Below, piece after piece: positions 1 to 8,636 of a DNA stretch of 64,000 bases. A model generated the notes under the pieces. That model had not been told where the DNA came from. It made no database searches and saw nothing but the letters and a program-made list of their open reading frames with translations. The translations under genes and the position numbers were made by a program. Within the stretch, counting starts at the first letter, position 1. Each line of letters starts with the position of its first letter. Origin of the DNA: AP-15 sp963790875 (GTDB taxonomy: Bacteria; Pseudomonadota; Alphaproteobacteria; ATCC43930; CGMCC-115725); NCBI GenBank assembly GCA_963790875.1, contig CAWBQT010000016.1, forward strand, positions 372,001-436,000, read 5' to 3'.

Positions 1-413
1 GCAATCGCGGCGTGCTGACCGCCTGGGACCCGGTCGCCGGCAAACCTGTCTGGGAGGATAAGGAAGATCTGCCGGTGTGGAGCGGGGCGCTCGTCACTGC
101 CGGAGACCTCGTTTTCTACGGAACGATGGAAGGCTGGTTCAAAGCCGTCGACGCAAATACCGGCAAGCTCAAGTGGCAATTCAAGACAGGATCCGGAATC
201 ATCGGTCAGCCGGTTGCCTATCGTGGGCCTGACGGGCGCGAATACGTCGCGATTTTGTCGGGTGTCGGGGGCTGGGCCGGCGCCATCGTCGCGGGCAATC
301 TCGACCCCAAGGATCCGACAGCAGCATTGGGTTTCGTCGGTGCGCTCCCCGACCTGAAGCAAAAAACGACCCCTGGAGGGACGCTCTATGTCTTTGCGCT
401 GCCGCCATCGTAA
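1..413 (+). CDS. xoxF: Lanthanide-dependent methanol dehydrogenase XoxF, C-terminal end (partial)
   Basis: This is the last ~137 residues of a PQQ-dependent alcohol dehydrogenase; the gene starts outside the window and the frame enters at base 3. The motifs LTAWDPVAGKPVWE, GDLVFYGTMEGWFKAVDA and GSGIIGQPVAYRGPDGREYV are typical of the final propeller blades and C-terminal tail of XoxF/MxaF-type quinoproteins, which oxidise methanol in the periplasm. The cytochrome c and XoxJ frame immediately downstream favours XoxF over MxaF. The catalytic and metal-binding residues, including the extra Asp that marks lanthanide enzymes, lie upstream of the window, so the Xox assignment rests on gene order and C-terminal similarity. 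The stop codon lies inside the start of the next gene (26-base overlap). Confidence 0.88.
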   Translation, partial: NRGVLTAWDPVAGKPVWEDKEDLPVWSGALVTAGDLVFYGTMEGWFKAVDANTGKLKWQFKTGSGIIGQPVAYRGPDGREYVAILSGVGGWAGAIVAGNLDPKDPTAALGFVGALPDLKQKTTPGGTLYVFALPPS

Positions 414-1758
414 TTGCCACGGCATGGCTGTCCTGGGCCTCGCAGCGCTGGCGCTGGCAACGAGCGCGCAGGCGCAACCGACCGGCGGGCTGCCGGCAGA
501 CGAAGGCGGCCCGCAAAACGTGGCCGTCACCAGCTTGTTTCCGGGCGGCGGCTCGCCGCCGCCCGAAGACCCTCGCGCCAAGATCTATCAAGGCAACCCG
601 CAATACATCAACGAGGGGCATCGGTTGTTTACTTGGTACAACTGCTCGGGTTGCCACTTCAACGGCGGCGGCGGCATCGGGCCGGCGCTGATGGACAATC
701 AATGGCGCTACGGCGGGCGGCTCGACCAGATCTATGCCTCGATCGCGCAAGGCCGCCCGAACGGAATGCCGTATTGGGGCGGCAAGATCCCGGATGCGCA
801 AATCTGGGAACTTGCCGCTTTTGTTCGCTCGCTGTCGGTCCCGACACCGGTGAACGCCGGTCAGACGGTCCCGACGCCGCCGCCGGCCCCCGCCGGCCCG
901 CCCCCCCGCCTCCGCGGCAAAGACACCGGGGACGACGCAATGAGGCGGACGGCAGCAATCCTGGCCGCCGCCTTCCTTCTTGCCGCGCAGCCGGGGCAGG
1001 CACACGAGCTCCGGGTGTGCGCCGATCCCAACAACCTGCCCTTCTCCAACGACAAAGGTGAAGGGTTCGAGAACAAGATTGTGGCACTCATTGCCCATGA
1101 TCGGGACGCGGTCGTCAAATATACATGGTGGGCACAGCGGCGCGGCTTTGTCCGCAATACGCTAAAATCCAGGGAATGCGATTTGTGGCCGGGAATCGCT
1201 AGCGGCATCGACCTGGTCACCACCACCCATCCATATTATCGGTCGATCTACGTCTTCGTCACGCGCGCGGACCGGAAACTCGATATCTCCTCGTTCGACG
1301 ATCCGCGGCTGCGCAGCCTGACGGTGGGCGTGCAGATGATCGGCAACGAGGCGATGAATACGTCCCCCGCGCACGCCCTTGCGCGCCGCGGCATCATCGC
1401 CAATGTCCGCGGCTACATGCTGTATGGCGATTACAGCCGCCCGAACCCACCGGCCGCGATCGTCGATGCCGTGGCTCGTCGCGACGTTGACGTCGCCGTA
1501 GTTTGGGGGCCCCTTGCCGGGTATTTCGCGCAAAAGGAGCAGGTGCCGCTGGTCATAACTGCCGTCAATCCGCCGTTTGACGGCGCGCAATTTCCGATGG
1601 CGTTCGACATCGCGATGGGCGTGCGCAAAGGCGACGTTGCCTTTCGCAAAGTCATCGACGCAGCGCTCGATCGCAATCGCGCCGCGATCGACGTCATCCT
1701 CGCCGCCTACCGGGTTCCGCTCCTGCCCAAAGATGACGAGAGCAATAACAAACCTTAA
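388..1758 (+). CDS. xoxG: Cytochrome c XoxG read in frame into XoxJ (456 codons)
   Basis: One uninterrupted frame holds two proteins that are normally separate. Residues 1-30 are a signal peptide. Residues ~60-155 are a class I cytochrome c with heme motif CSGCH (86-90) and a probable axial Met in RPNGMPYW (Met127); this is the electron acceptor of XoxF. A Pro-rich linker follows (~155-175). From residue 185 a second signal peptide and an XoxJ-like binding protein begin. The start is well supported by GGAGGG 8 bases upstream, overlapping the xoxF end. A signal peptide buried in the middle of a protein is not sensible. A run of seven C (901-907) precedes the join, and six C would give a normal XoxG stop overlapping the XoxJ ATG. 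The fusion is therefore probably an indel in that run, real or from sequencing. Confidence 0.85.
   Translation: MSLRCRHRNCHGMAVLGLAALALATSAQAQPTGGLPADEGGPQNVAVTSLFPGGGSPPPEDPRAKIYQGNPQYINEGHRLFTWYNCSGCHFNGGGGIGPALMDNQWRYGGRLDQIYASIAQGRPNGMPYWGGKIPDAQIWELAAFVRSLSVPTPVNAGQTVPTPPPAPAGPPPRLRGKDTGDDAMRRTAAILAAAFLLAAQPGQAHELRVCADPNNLPFSNDKGEGFENKIVALIAHDRDAVVKYTWWAQRRGFVRNTLKSRECDLWPGIASGIDLVTTTHPYYRSIYVFVTRADRKLDISSFDDPRLRSLTVGVQMIGNEAMNTSPAHALARRGIIANVRGYMLYGDYSRPNPPAAIVDAVARRDVDVAVVWGPLAGYFAQKEQVPLVITAVNPPFDGAQFPMAFDIAMGVRKGDVAFRKVIDAALDRNRAAIDVILAAYRVPLLPKDDESNNKP
940..1758 (+). CDS. xoxJ: XoxJ, quinoprotein-dehydrogenase-associated periplasmic binding protein (internal start)
   Basis: Starting at the ATG at 940 gives a 272-residue protein with its own signal peptide (MRRTAAILAAAFLLAA, cut near GQAH) followed by ELRVCADPNNLPFSNDKGEG. 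That is the characteristic start of MoxJ/XoxJ-type solute-binding proteins that accompany PQQ methanol dehydrogenases. The fold is that of family 3 solute-binding proteins; XoxJ is thought to help activate or assemble XoxF in the periplasm. A GGGG stretch lies about 8 bases before the ATG. The ATG overlaps a TGA in the neighbouring frame (ATGA), the usual arrangement for translational coupling to xoxG. As written, the same codons are also read as residues 185-456 of the XoxG frame. Confidence 0.8.
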   Translation: MRRTAAILAAAFLLAAQPGQAHELRVCADPNNLPFSNDKGEGFENKIVALIAHDRDAVVKYTWWAQRRGFVRNTLKSRECDLWPGIASGIDLVTTTHPYYRSIYVFVTRADRKLDISSFDDPRLRSLTVGVQMIGNEAMNTSPAHALARRGIIANVRGYMLYGDYSRPNPPAAIVDAVARRDVDVAVVWGPLAGYFAQKEQVPLVITAVNPPFDGAQFPMAFDIAMGVRKGDVAFRKVIDAALDRNRAAIDVILAAYRVPLLPKDDESNNKP

Positions 1759-1982
1759 GGATTTTTCCGCGTTACTTTTAGAACATAAAACCAGCAGTAG
1801 CTCTATTGGCGCACTGACGGACATCGTGAAGATGGCGCGCTATTACAGATCGAGGCAGCCCGGTACGGCGTACCCCTGTCGCCGCGCCGCGCCGGGTTCC
1901 CGGTTTGAGGTCTGAGGGCCATCGGTCAGAGCTATTCGCGCCAGGCAACGGTACCACGACCGGCGCACGGCGTTTCCCGAGC

Positions 1983-2840
1983 ATGGTTACGACCGCCGTC
2001 GCCGCCTTGGCTCTTCTCTTGCTCGCCTTCACGCTGCAGGACGCCTTTGAGGTCATGCTGCTGCCGCGACGCGTGCTGCGGCAGCTGCGTTTTGTCAGCC
2101 TCTTCTATCGAATGACCTGGGTTGCGCGGTCGGCGCTCACCGTCCGCATGCCACAGAACGGGATGAGGGAACATTTTCTTGCCGTCTATGGCGCGCTGTC
2201 GATGGTGCTGCTGTTCGGCATCTGGATCACCGGTCTGATGCTCGGCTTCGGTTTGCTGCTCTGGGCCATCCAGATCAGCGCCGGGGTGACGCCTCGACCG
2301 ACACTCGGCAGTCAGCTCTACCTGAGCGGGGTGACCTTGTTCACCCTGGGCTACGGCGATCTCGTGCCGCACACCAGGATCGCACGTGTGCTTTCGGTTC
2401 TGGAAGCCGGCACCGGTCTTGGCTTTATCGCCGTCGTCATCGGCTATCTGGCGGTGCTGTACCAGCTCTTCTCGCGTCGGGAGGCATCCGTTATCAAGCT
2501 GGACGGGCGCGCCGGTTCGCCGCCAACGGCGCTCGGATTATTCCATCGCCATGCCGGCGAGGATGGGCTTTTCCAGATCAGCATGCTGCTGCGGGACTGT
2601 GAGAGCTGGGGGGCAGAGCTCCTGGAAAGTCATCTCTCCTACCCGATGCTCGCGTACTATCGATCGCAACATAACGATCAGTCATGGTTGGCGGCGCTCG
2701 CCGTCATCATGGATTGCTGTGCCCTCATCCTCGTCGGCCTGGAGGGCGTGCCGCCGTTGCAGGCGCGCATGACCTTTACCATGGCACGCCAGATTTTGGT
2801 CGAGATGGCTCGGTCCTTCAGTGTCGCTCCGTCGCGTTAA
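1983..2840 (+). CDS. Two-TM potassium channel protein, C-terminally truncated by an in-frame stop
   Basis: 285 residues from the ATG at 1983. The N-terminus is a hydrophobic helix (ALALLLLAFTLQDAFEVMLL), then a second helix near residues 72-98 and the pore loop TLFTLGYGDLVPHTR, whose GYGD at ~123-126 is the K+ selectivity filter. A further helix (GLGFIAVVIGYLAVLYQLFS) follows, then a cytoplasmic domain. The family is Ion_trans_2-like bacterial channels. An earlier TTG at 1905 is possible but adds only Arg/Gly-rich residues. The frame hits TAA at 2838-2840, yet the same frame continues with a conserved-looking domain, so the protein is about 90-100 residues short of its expected length. A broken duplicate lies at 22348-22742. 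Confidence 0.7.
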   Translation: MVTTAVAALALLLLAFTLQDAFEVMLLPRRVLRQLRFVSLFYRMTWVARSALTVRMPQNGMREHFLAVYGALSMVLLFGIWITGLMLGFGLLLWAIQISAGVTPRPTLGSQLYLSGVTLFTLGYGDLVPHTRIARVLSVLEAGTGLGFIAVVIGYLAVLYQLFSRREASVIKLDGRAGSPPTALGLFHRHAGEDGLFQISMLLRDCESWGAELLESHLSYPMLAYYRSQHNDQSWLAALAVIMDCCALILVGLEGVPPLQARMTFTMARQILVEMARSFSVAPSR

Positions 2841-3130
2841 ACGGGCGGCGACCGACTGGACCATCCGGCCTTCCTGCGGCTGCAGAGCGATCTCGCTGAA
2901 ACTGGGTTCGGCTGGGGGACCCCGGACGCGGAGGAACTGCTGGCCGCATTGCGGGCGAGTTACGAGCCGTTGCTCGACGGCCTCACCGCCTATTTGCTGC
3001 TGCCGTTGCAGGGGTGGCGCGCCGATGGGGCCCGATCGGGATCACTGGGTGCGTGGTCCACGCGGGACGTTGGCCCGGCGTCTTGTCGACGAGCTATCCG
3101 AGGGGATGCCTATCGGCGGAAGCGAGGGCC
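2841..3130 (+). pseudogene. Disconnected C-terminal part of the K+ channel
   Basis: Directly after the TAA at 2838 the channel frame goes on as DRLDHPAFLRLQSDLAETGF, then AEELLAALRASYEPLLDGL and TAYLLLPLQGW, which reads as a real folded helical domain. Near 3015 the sense then moves to another frame (DHWVRGPRGTLARRLVDEL). The gene therefore carries at least one nonsense mutation and one frameshift in its 3' part. The residue pattern strongly suggests this was once the C-terminal cytoplasmic domain of the upstream channel. No independent start or ribosome site is evident. Confidence 0.6.
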
Positions 3131-3438
3131 GCGGGGCTGGAAAGGACTCGCGCTGGCAACGGTTGCGGTCACGGCTCGACCTCGGCTGTAAAGAATAATG
3201 CGGAAGGAGTGATGTCATCCGCCCGTTCCGGCATCCGGACGCCTGCCAAAACGGCGATCCACGCCGCCCCGCAAAACCGGGATCCTTACCCATCGGCTGC
3301 CACAAATTCCGCACTACCGACTTCACCGTCCCGCTGCTCAACATCGGGGTGAAGACATCTGTCGTGCCCGCACTCTCAGAACCGCCATCTGCCGGGCGTA
3401 TTCGAGCAAGCCATCGAAACAACCGCGGAATTGGATAA
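3121..3438. other. Intergenic stretch, nothing recognised
   Basis: About 300 bases between the decayed channel tail and the MgtC gene. Short open frames occur but none has a recognisable domain or a convincing ribosome site. No RNA gene or clear terminator hairpin was seen. Confidence 0.4.
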
Positions 3439-4149
3439 ATGATGACAATGACTACGACGCTGTACGGGATTGATATCGTCGAACGGCTCGGTTTAACAGT
3501 CCTGGCAGGCATCTTGATCGGCTACAATCGTAGCGAGCACGGAAAGGCCGCGGGGATGCGTACGACATTGCTGGTCTGCCTCGCAGCATCAGTTGCTATG
3601 ATTCAGGTAAATCTATTACTTCCGATGTCAGGTCGGCGGCCAGATTCGTTTGTCATGAACGATCTCATGAGACTACCCCTCGGAATTCTTACCGGGGTTG
3701 ACTTTATCGGCGGCGGTGCCATCCTGCGGCGCGATGATATGGTCGTCGGTGTCACCACAGCAGCAACATTGTGGTTGGCCACGGTGATCGGATTGTGCCT
3801 GGGCGGCGGCCAGTTGGCGCTGGGAACGGGCGCGACGCTTCTCGGTCTTCTGGCTTTGTGGGTTCTAAAATGGATTGAGGATCGACTGCGGCGAGAAAAG
3901 TCGGCACGCTTTGCGATTGAAATCGATGTGAACGGCCCAAGCGAAGCTGAAATTCGATGGCGGCTTCACCGCAACCATCTAGCGATTTGGCAAAGTCATA
4001 GCATAGTGGAAAGTATCACCGGTCACCGTAAGCTCATCTTCCAGATCCGTGAAATTCGTCACCGCTCGGAGACGACGACACCTGAGGTAATCACCGAACT
4101 GGAGCGAGAACACGGTGTCGTCAGGATCGAATGGCGCGAAGGCAACTGA
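3439..4149 (+). CDS. MgtC/SapB-family membrane protein
   Basis: 236 residues, or 235 if the second ATG at 3442 is used. The N-terminal two thirds form a membrane domain with the MgtC-family signatures GLTVLAGILIGYNRSEHGK, AAGMRTTLLVCLAAS and LTGVDFIGGGAILRR, followed by two more hydrophobic helices (TTAATLWLATVIGLCLGG; LLGLLALWVLKWIEDRL). The C-terminal ~80 residues are a soluble ACT-like tail. MgtC proteins support survival at low Mg2+ and modulate F1Fo ATPase in pathogens; the role in an environmental alphaproteobacterium is not established. The gene stands alone on the plus strand with no clear operon partner. The family is certain; the substrate or partner is not. Confidence 0.85.
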   Translation: MMTMTTTLYGIDIVERLGLTVLAGILIGYNRSEHGKAAGMRTTLLVCLAASVAMIQVNLLLPMSGRRPDSFVMNDLMRLPLGILTGVDFIGGGAILRRDDMVVGVTTAATLWLATVIGLCLGGGQLALGTGATLLGLLALWVLKWIEDRLRREKSARFAIEIDVNGPSEAEIRWRLHRNHLAIWQSHSIVESITGHRKLIFQIREIRHRSETTTPEVITELEREHGVVRIEWREGN

Positions 4150-4244
4150 ACCGGCGGTTCCAGTCAGACAGGACCGCGGGCAGCATGACGCCGGTACTGA
4201 TCTCACGTCACCTTGCGACTTCCCTAGGCCGCCGGTCGCGCGCC

Positions 4245-4436
4245 TCAGGAGAACTGCGCCGAGAAGGCCGCTGCTTCGGTTGCAACCTTGAAGTCGACAT
4301 CAATCAAAACGTCGTTGCCGTCTTCCGTATAGGTGAACCTGGAGGGCTCGAATCGATGCTCGTCGAGCCAAAGGCGCATCGCGCTCATCCGTTCGGCAAA
4401 ATCAACCGCGCGCACTCTTATCGTGATGGTGTGCAT
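4245..4436 (-). CDS. Small conserved-looking protein, 63 aa
   Basis: The frame encodes MHTITIRVRAVDFAERMSAM then RLWLDEHRFEPSRFTYTEDG and ends in AFSAQFS. It is preceded by a good ribosome site (GAGAGGA, 7 bases upstream). The composition is that of a compact alpha/beta protein with no membrane segment, signal peptide or cysteines. I do not recognise a named family. It lies just downstream of a degenerate response-regulator fragment on the same strand and converges with the MgtC gene. Codon use and the ribosome site support a real gene; the function is unknown. Confidence 0.6.
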   Translation of the reverse strand: MHTITIRVRAVDFAERMSAMRLWLDEHRFEPSRFTYTEDGNDVLIDVDFKVATEAAAFSAQFS

Positions 4437-4494
4437 TGCCAGTCCTCTCCCAGAAAATCGTGCATTTCGGTCCCGCCAGATGCGACGCGGATGC

Positions 4495-4566
4495 GATAGT
4501 GGTGTTCCTCTTAAGGATGCTGACGATCACTTCGCGGACGGCCTCGTGGTCGTCGACGAGAATATG
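4495..4566 (-). pseudogene. Fragment of a response-regulator receiver domain
   Basis: A short piece reading ILVDDHEAVREVIVSIL matches the first strand and acidic pocket of NarL/FixJ-type receiver domains (usual pattern ILVVDDHEAVR). The surrounding codons do not continue as a receiver: the conserved phospho-acceptor Asp strand and the Lys strand are absent. It is best read as the remnant of a deleted two-component gene. The frame around it has no other recognisable content. Confidence 0.45.
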
Positions 4567-4699
4567 CTTCCCGGCCCATCCATTTCTCCGACCCCCGCGG
4601 CTCGTTGGCCGCTTCCAGCCCTGTTCGACGGCCCATTGTGACCGCGTAGAAGCCCAGCGTCGGTAATATATATTACCGTCGGGGGCGCAAACTCCGGCT

Positions 4700-5417
4700 T
4701 TACGGATATGTCTTGGGGAGGTGAGAGGCGATGCGGGTCCGGACCAATTGATAACATTCACAAGATTCCGCCAGGAGGCCCTGTCGGTTGAGTATCGTAA
4801 CTTGCCGCCGGCCGCGCGCGATCAAACCAGCACCTTCCAGCTCGCGGGCAACATTCGTGATGGTGGGTCTTTGCACACCCAGCATTTCGGCGAGCAGATT
4901 CTGAGTGATCTGTAGCGCGTCATCGTCACTGCGGTCACGCATCGTGAGGAGCCAACGCGCGAGACGCTGCTTGAGGCTGTGCGCCCCATTGCATGCTACC
5001 GACACCAGGACTTGCTCGAAGAAAGGCTCGGACGTAGGCGTACATGAGATTTCGGAAGGACGGCATCGATCCCATCGCCCGCGTGAATGTCGCGCGCGAC
5101 ATCTTTGCCGCGCACCCTGGGAGCTGGACGAGAAGCCGGATAGAGGAACTCTCGGCGCCCAAGACGGCTTGCACAGCCGTGCAGCCCTCCCTCCCGATCG
5201 TTGCCATCTCAATCACGCTACCGTCCGTATACACCGCCACTGCCGAGACGACGCCGCTATCGGGAAAGAACACATGATCCAGCGAACTATCGGCATCCAT
5301 CAGCACCTGGTCGCGTTCGCAGCGTATCTGCTCAAGATCGGGCATAAGTTGCTGGAGATCGGAGGATGGCAGGGCTATCAAAAGCCGATTGCGGGGCCGA
5401 GCAGAAGAGGAGCTCAT
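4700..5417 (-). pseudogene. Crp/Fnr-family transcriptional regulator, frameshifted
   Basis: Two overlapping frames together encode a complete ~235-residue regulator. The first (start 5417) gives the cyclic-nucleotide-binding-like domain (VFFPDSGVVSAVAVYTDGS, MATIGREGCTAVQAVLG) up to LMYAYVRAF. The second resumes with FFEQVLVSVACNGAHSLKQR, LARWLLTMRD and the winged helix LLAEMLGVQRPTITNVAREL. Removing one T from a TTT run near 5020 joins them cleanly as YVRAFFEQVLV. No cysteine cluster for an FeS centre is visible, so this is the FixK/Crp-like type without FNR oxygen sensing. It sits next to decayed phosphoketolase, acetate kinase and acetyltransferase genes, which it may once have controlled. 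One lesion only, so sequencing error is possible. Confidence 0.75.
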
Positions 5418-5985
5418 TGCGCATTACCATCGATATGGTTGAAGCGATCCATTTTCTCCCCAATAAGGCGTGATGCCGCTTTAAATCCTGCTCCAGCTTC
5501 TGCTCCTGCCGCCTGTTGCATGAGATACAAACGGCAGGGCGACCGGTTTATCTCAAGGCCCGTCGGCTCTCCGGCTGCGATCGGGCGCTTCAATGCGACG
5601 GACGGCGGAGACCCGACGAGAACCGAGGTTGGTAGGAACCGCCGCGACCACCAAGTGTTGAGCTGGCAAATCGGAGCGAGTTTATCCTTCTCGATCAACT
5701 CGCTCCGAGGAGCCTTTCAGGGTCCCGAATGCACCAGCCCTCCGTGGCCGGCTTTTTGTACCCGGGGGCCGCCGATCAGGATGGCGTGTTGGTCACAGAG
5801 ACACCGAGACACATTACGCGGCCGCAATATCTTCACCGCCTGGCCCGGCGAGCATTCGGCGGCGGCGCCGCTTCAGCGCCGCTAAAATCCCGACCTACAA
5901 CTCGCCCGAGGCAGCTATCCGGCTTCCTGCACCGCGTCAGATACCAACGCAACCGGGCGGCCCTGCTGATGGAGAGTCCGCCGGC
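5418..5985. other. Degenerate intergenic region
   Basis: About 570 bases between the Crp/Fnr start and the acetyltransferase remnant. A 94-codon minus-strand frame (5414-5698) overlaps the Crp/Fnr start by 4 bases, but it has low-complexity composition and no recognisable domain. I do not support it as a gene. It is probably decayed sequence belonging to the same dying block. Confidence 0.35.
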
Positions 5986-6408
5986 CGCCCCGATCCTTTC
6001 GAACGCGACGTCGAGGCCGTGCGCGCTTGCGCTTTTCACGCCGGTCCGTGGCCCAACCCATACCTCGCGGCGCGGCTGACCTAGATCGGCTACGATCGCG
6101 AGCTGGCACTGCCGGCGCAGCACCAACACATCGTGCTGGGGGATCGCGCATTTCTTCGCCGACCCGGATCGCCAGCGCGCCGACTAGCAATTGCCGTGCG
6201 GACCGGCTGGAAAGGCCGCGGTGTCTATGACCTGTTGATTACGCGACTGATCGATATCGCCTGGCAATGCGGTATCGGCGAGCTGTTGGCGAAGTGTTGC
6301 GCGAGAACGGGCCAATGTTGGAGATGTGCCGCACGCTCGGCTTCGCGATCGCACCTGATCCGGATGACGAAGGCGTCTTGCGGGTGCGCAAGCCGATCGT
6401 TTCGATGG
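5986..6408 (+). pseudogene. C-terminal GNAT domain of a Pat-like acetyltransferase, decayed
   Basis: Successive pieces in different frames spell the C-terminal N-acetyltransferase domain that follows the acyl-CoA-synthetase-like part of Pat-type protein acetyltransferases: RLT-stop-IGYDREL (a Gln is expected at the stop), FADPDRQRAD, LAIAVRTGWKGRGVYDLLIT, RLIDIAWQCGIGEL and VGEVLRENGPMLEMCRTLGF ending LRVRKPI. The acetyl-CoA loop is recognisable as GWKGRG. There is one TAG and at least two frameshifts, the large N-terminal synthetase-like region is absent, and the normal stop after RKP is lost. Such genes commonly sit near acetate and phosphoketolase functions, which fits the neighbouring decayed xfp and ackA. 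Confidence 0.65.
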
Positions 6409-6436
6409 TGCACCGTGAGGCCGTGACTCAACGGCC

Positions 6437-8569
6437 TCAGACGCGCGCGCCGGGCCAGCGCCAGTCCTTGACCTCGGGCATATCGTCGCCGTGGCGGATG
6501 ATGTATTGCTTGTGCTCGATCAGCTTGTCGCGCATCGCCTGCTTGGCATAGGCCGCCATGTAGCCGAGCTTGGGCACCCGGTCGATCACGTCGCTGGCCA
6601 GGTGAAACCGGTCGAGGTCGTTGCGCACGACCATGTCGAAGGGGGTCGTCGTCGTCCCTTCCTCCTTGTAGCCGCGGACGTGGATGTTGCGGTGGTTGGT
6701 GCGGCGGTAGGTCAGGCGGTGGATCAGCATCGGATAGCCGTGATAGGCGAAGATGACCGGCTTGTCGGTCGTGAACAGCGCGTCGAAATCATGGTCGGTG
6801 AGCCCGTGCGGATGCTCTTCATGCGGCTGCAAGGTCATCAAATCGATGACGTTGACGACGCGAATCTTGAGTTCTGGAGTGTGCCGGCGTAATAGATCGA
6901 CCGCGGCCAGGGTTTCGAGCGTCGGCACGTCGCCGGCGCAGGCCATCACCACATCGGGCTCGGCGTCGCGGTCGTTGCTGGCCCATTCCCAGATGCCGAT
7001 CCCGGCATCGCAATGCTTGATCGCGGCATCGATGTCGAGCCATTGCGGCGCCGGCTGCTTGCCGGCGACGATGACGTTGATTCGGTTCCAGCTGCGCAGG
7101 CAGTGGTCGGTGACCCACAGCAGCGTGTTGGCGTCGGGCGGCAGATAGACCCGAATAATGTCGGCCTTTTTGTTGACGACGTGGTCGATGAAGCCCGGGT
7201 CCTGGTGGCTAAAGCCGTTGTGGTCCTGTCGCCAGACATGCGAAGTCAACAGATAGTTCAAGGATGAAATCGGCCGCCGCCATGGGATCTCGCGCAACTC
7301 TTTCAGCCATTTGGCATGCTGGTTGAACATCGAGTCGACGATATGGATGAAGGCTTCGTAGCACGAGAACAACCCGTGCCGGCCGGTCAGCAGATAGCCT
7401 TCGAGCCAGCCCTCGCAGGTGTGTTCGCTCAAGATCTCCATGACATGGCCGTCGCGCGACAGATGGTCGTCTTCCGGCAGGGTCTCGGCGACCCAGGCGC
7501 GGTCGGTGACCTCGAATACCGCCGAGAGTCGGTTGGATGCGGTCTCGTCCGGGCCGAACAGGCGAAAATCATGGTTATGCTTCATGACGTCGCGGAGGAA
7601 GACGCCCATGACCCGCGTCGCCTCGCCATCAGCTTGCCCTGGGGTGGCGACTGTGACCGCGTAATCGGCGAAGTCCGGCATGACCAACTCTCGCCGCAGC
7701 AGCCCGCCATTGGCGCGCGGGTTGGCGCTCATGCGCCGGTCGCCCTCGGGTGCCAGCGCCGCGATCTCAGGCCGCAGCCTGCCGTCATGGCCGAACAATT
7801 CCTGCGGCCGGTAGCTGCGCATCCAGTCTTCGAGCAATTTGACATGCTCAGGCGTGGCCATGTCCGGGATCGGCACCTGGTGGGCGCGCCAATAGCCCTC
7901 GGTCTTCAGCCCGTCGACGGTCTTCGGCCCGGTCCAGCCTTTGGGGCTGCGCAGGACGATCATCGGCCATTGCGGGCAGACGATGTGGTCGCCGGCGCGC
8001 GCGGTCCGTTGGATCGACGCGATCTCCCCCAGCATGGTGTCGAGCGCCGCCGCCATCAGCTGATGCATTGTCGCCGGATCGTCGCCTTCGACGAAATGCG
8101 GCTTGTAGCCATAGCCGAGGAACAGGCTTTCGAGCTGCTGTTGCGGGATGCGGGCGAGGGTGGTCGGGTTGGCGATCTTGCAGCCGTTCAGGTGCAGGAT
8201 CGGCAGCACCGCGCCGTCGGTGGCCGGGTTCAGGAACTTGTTGCCGTGCCAGGAGGTCGCCAATGGCCCGGTCTCGGCCTCGCCGTCGCCGATAACACAG
8301 GCGGCGATCAGGCCCGGATTGTCGAGCACTGCGCCATAGGCATGCGACAGCGAATAGCCGAGCTCGCCGCCCTCGTTGATCGACCCAGGGGTCTCGGGCG
8401 CGGCATGGCTCGGGATGCCGCCCGGAAAGCTGAACTGGCGGAACAGCCGGCGCATGCCTTCGGCGTCTTGCGAGACGCTCGGATAGAGCTCGCTATAGGT
8501 ACCTTCGAGCCAGGTGTTCGCGACCATGCCGGGGCCGCCATGCCCCGGGCCGCAGATATAAATCCATCA
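6437..8569 (-). CDS. xfp: Phosphoketolase, N-terminally truncated (probable pseudogene)
   Basis: A 696-codon frame (ATG at 8527) covers most of a D-xylulose-5-phosphate/fructose-6-phosphate phosphoketolase, a TPP enzyme that makes acetyl phosphate. Family blocks are intact: SFPGGIPSHAAPETPGS, GDGEAETGPLATSWHGNKF, NRINVIVAGKQPAPQW and FAYHGYPMLIHRLTYRRTNH. Upstream of the ATG the homology continues in frame (WIYICGPGHGGPG) but is cut by TGA at 8567-8569. Intact enzymes are ~790 residues, so roughly 80-90 residues are gone, including the conserved His that contacts TPP before the GPGHGGPG loop. The remainder is undamaged, suggesting recent loss. The adjacent acetate kinase, which would use the acetyl phosphate, is also broken. 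Confidence 0.85.
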
Positions 8570-8636
8570 GACGAAGGTCGTCGGCCGAGGGCGCTGCTCC
8601 GGAAAGGGACCGATTCATCAATGCTCCATTGGGAAT

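Noticed and set aside
388..1098. Long minus-strand and alternative plus-strand frames over xoxG and xoxJ
   Set aside because: Arg/Pro/Gly-rich shadow frames produced by high third-position GC; the plus frame with heme motif and signal peptides is the real gene.
5414..5698. 94-codon minus-strand frame overlapping the Crp/Fnr start by 4 bases
   Set aside because: The overlap suggested coupling, but the protein is low complexity with no recognisable domain or ribosome site.
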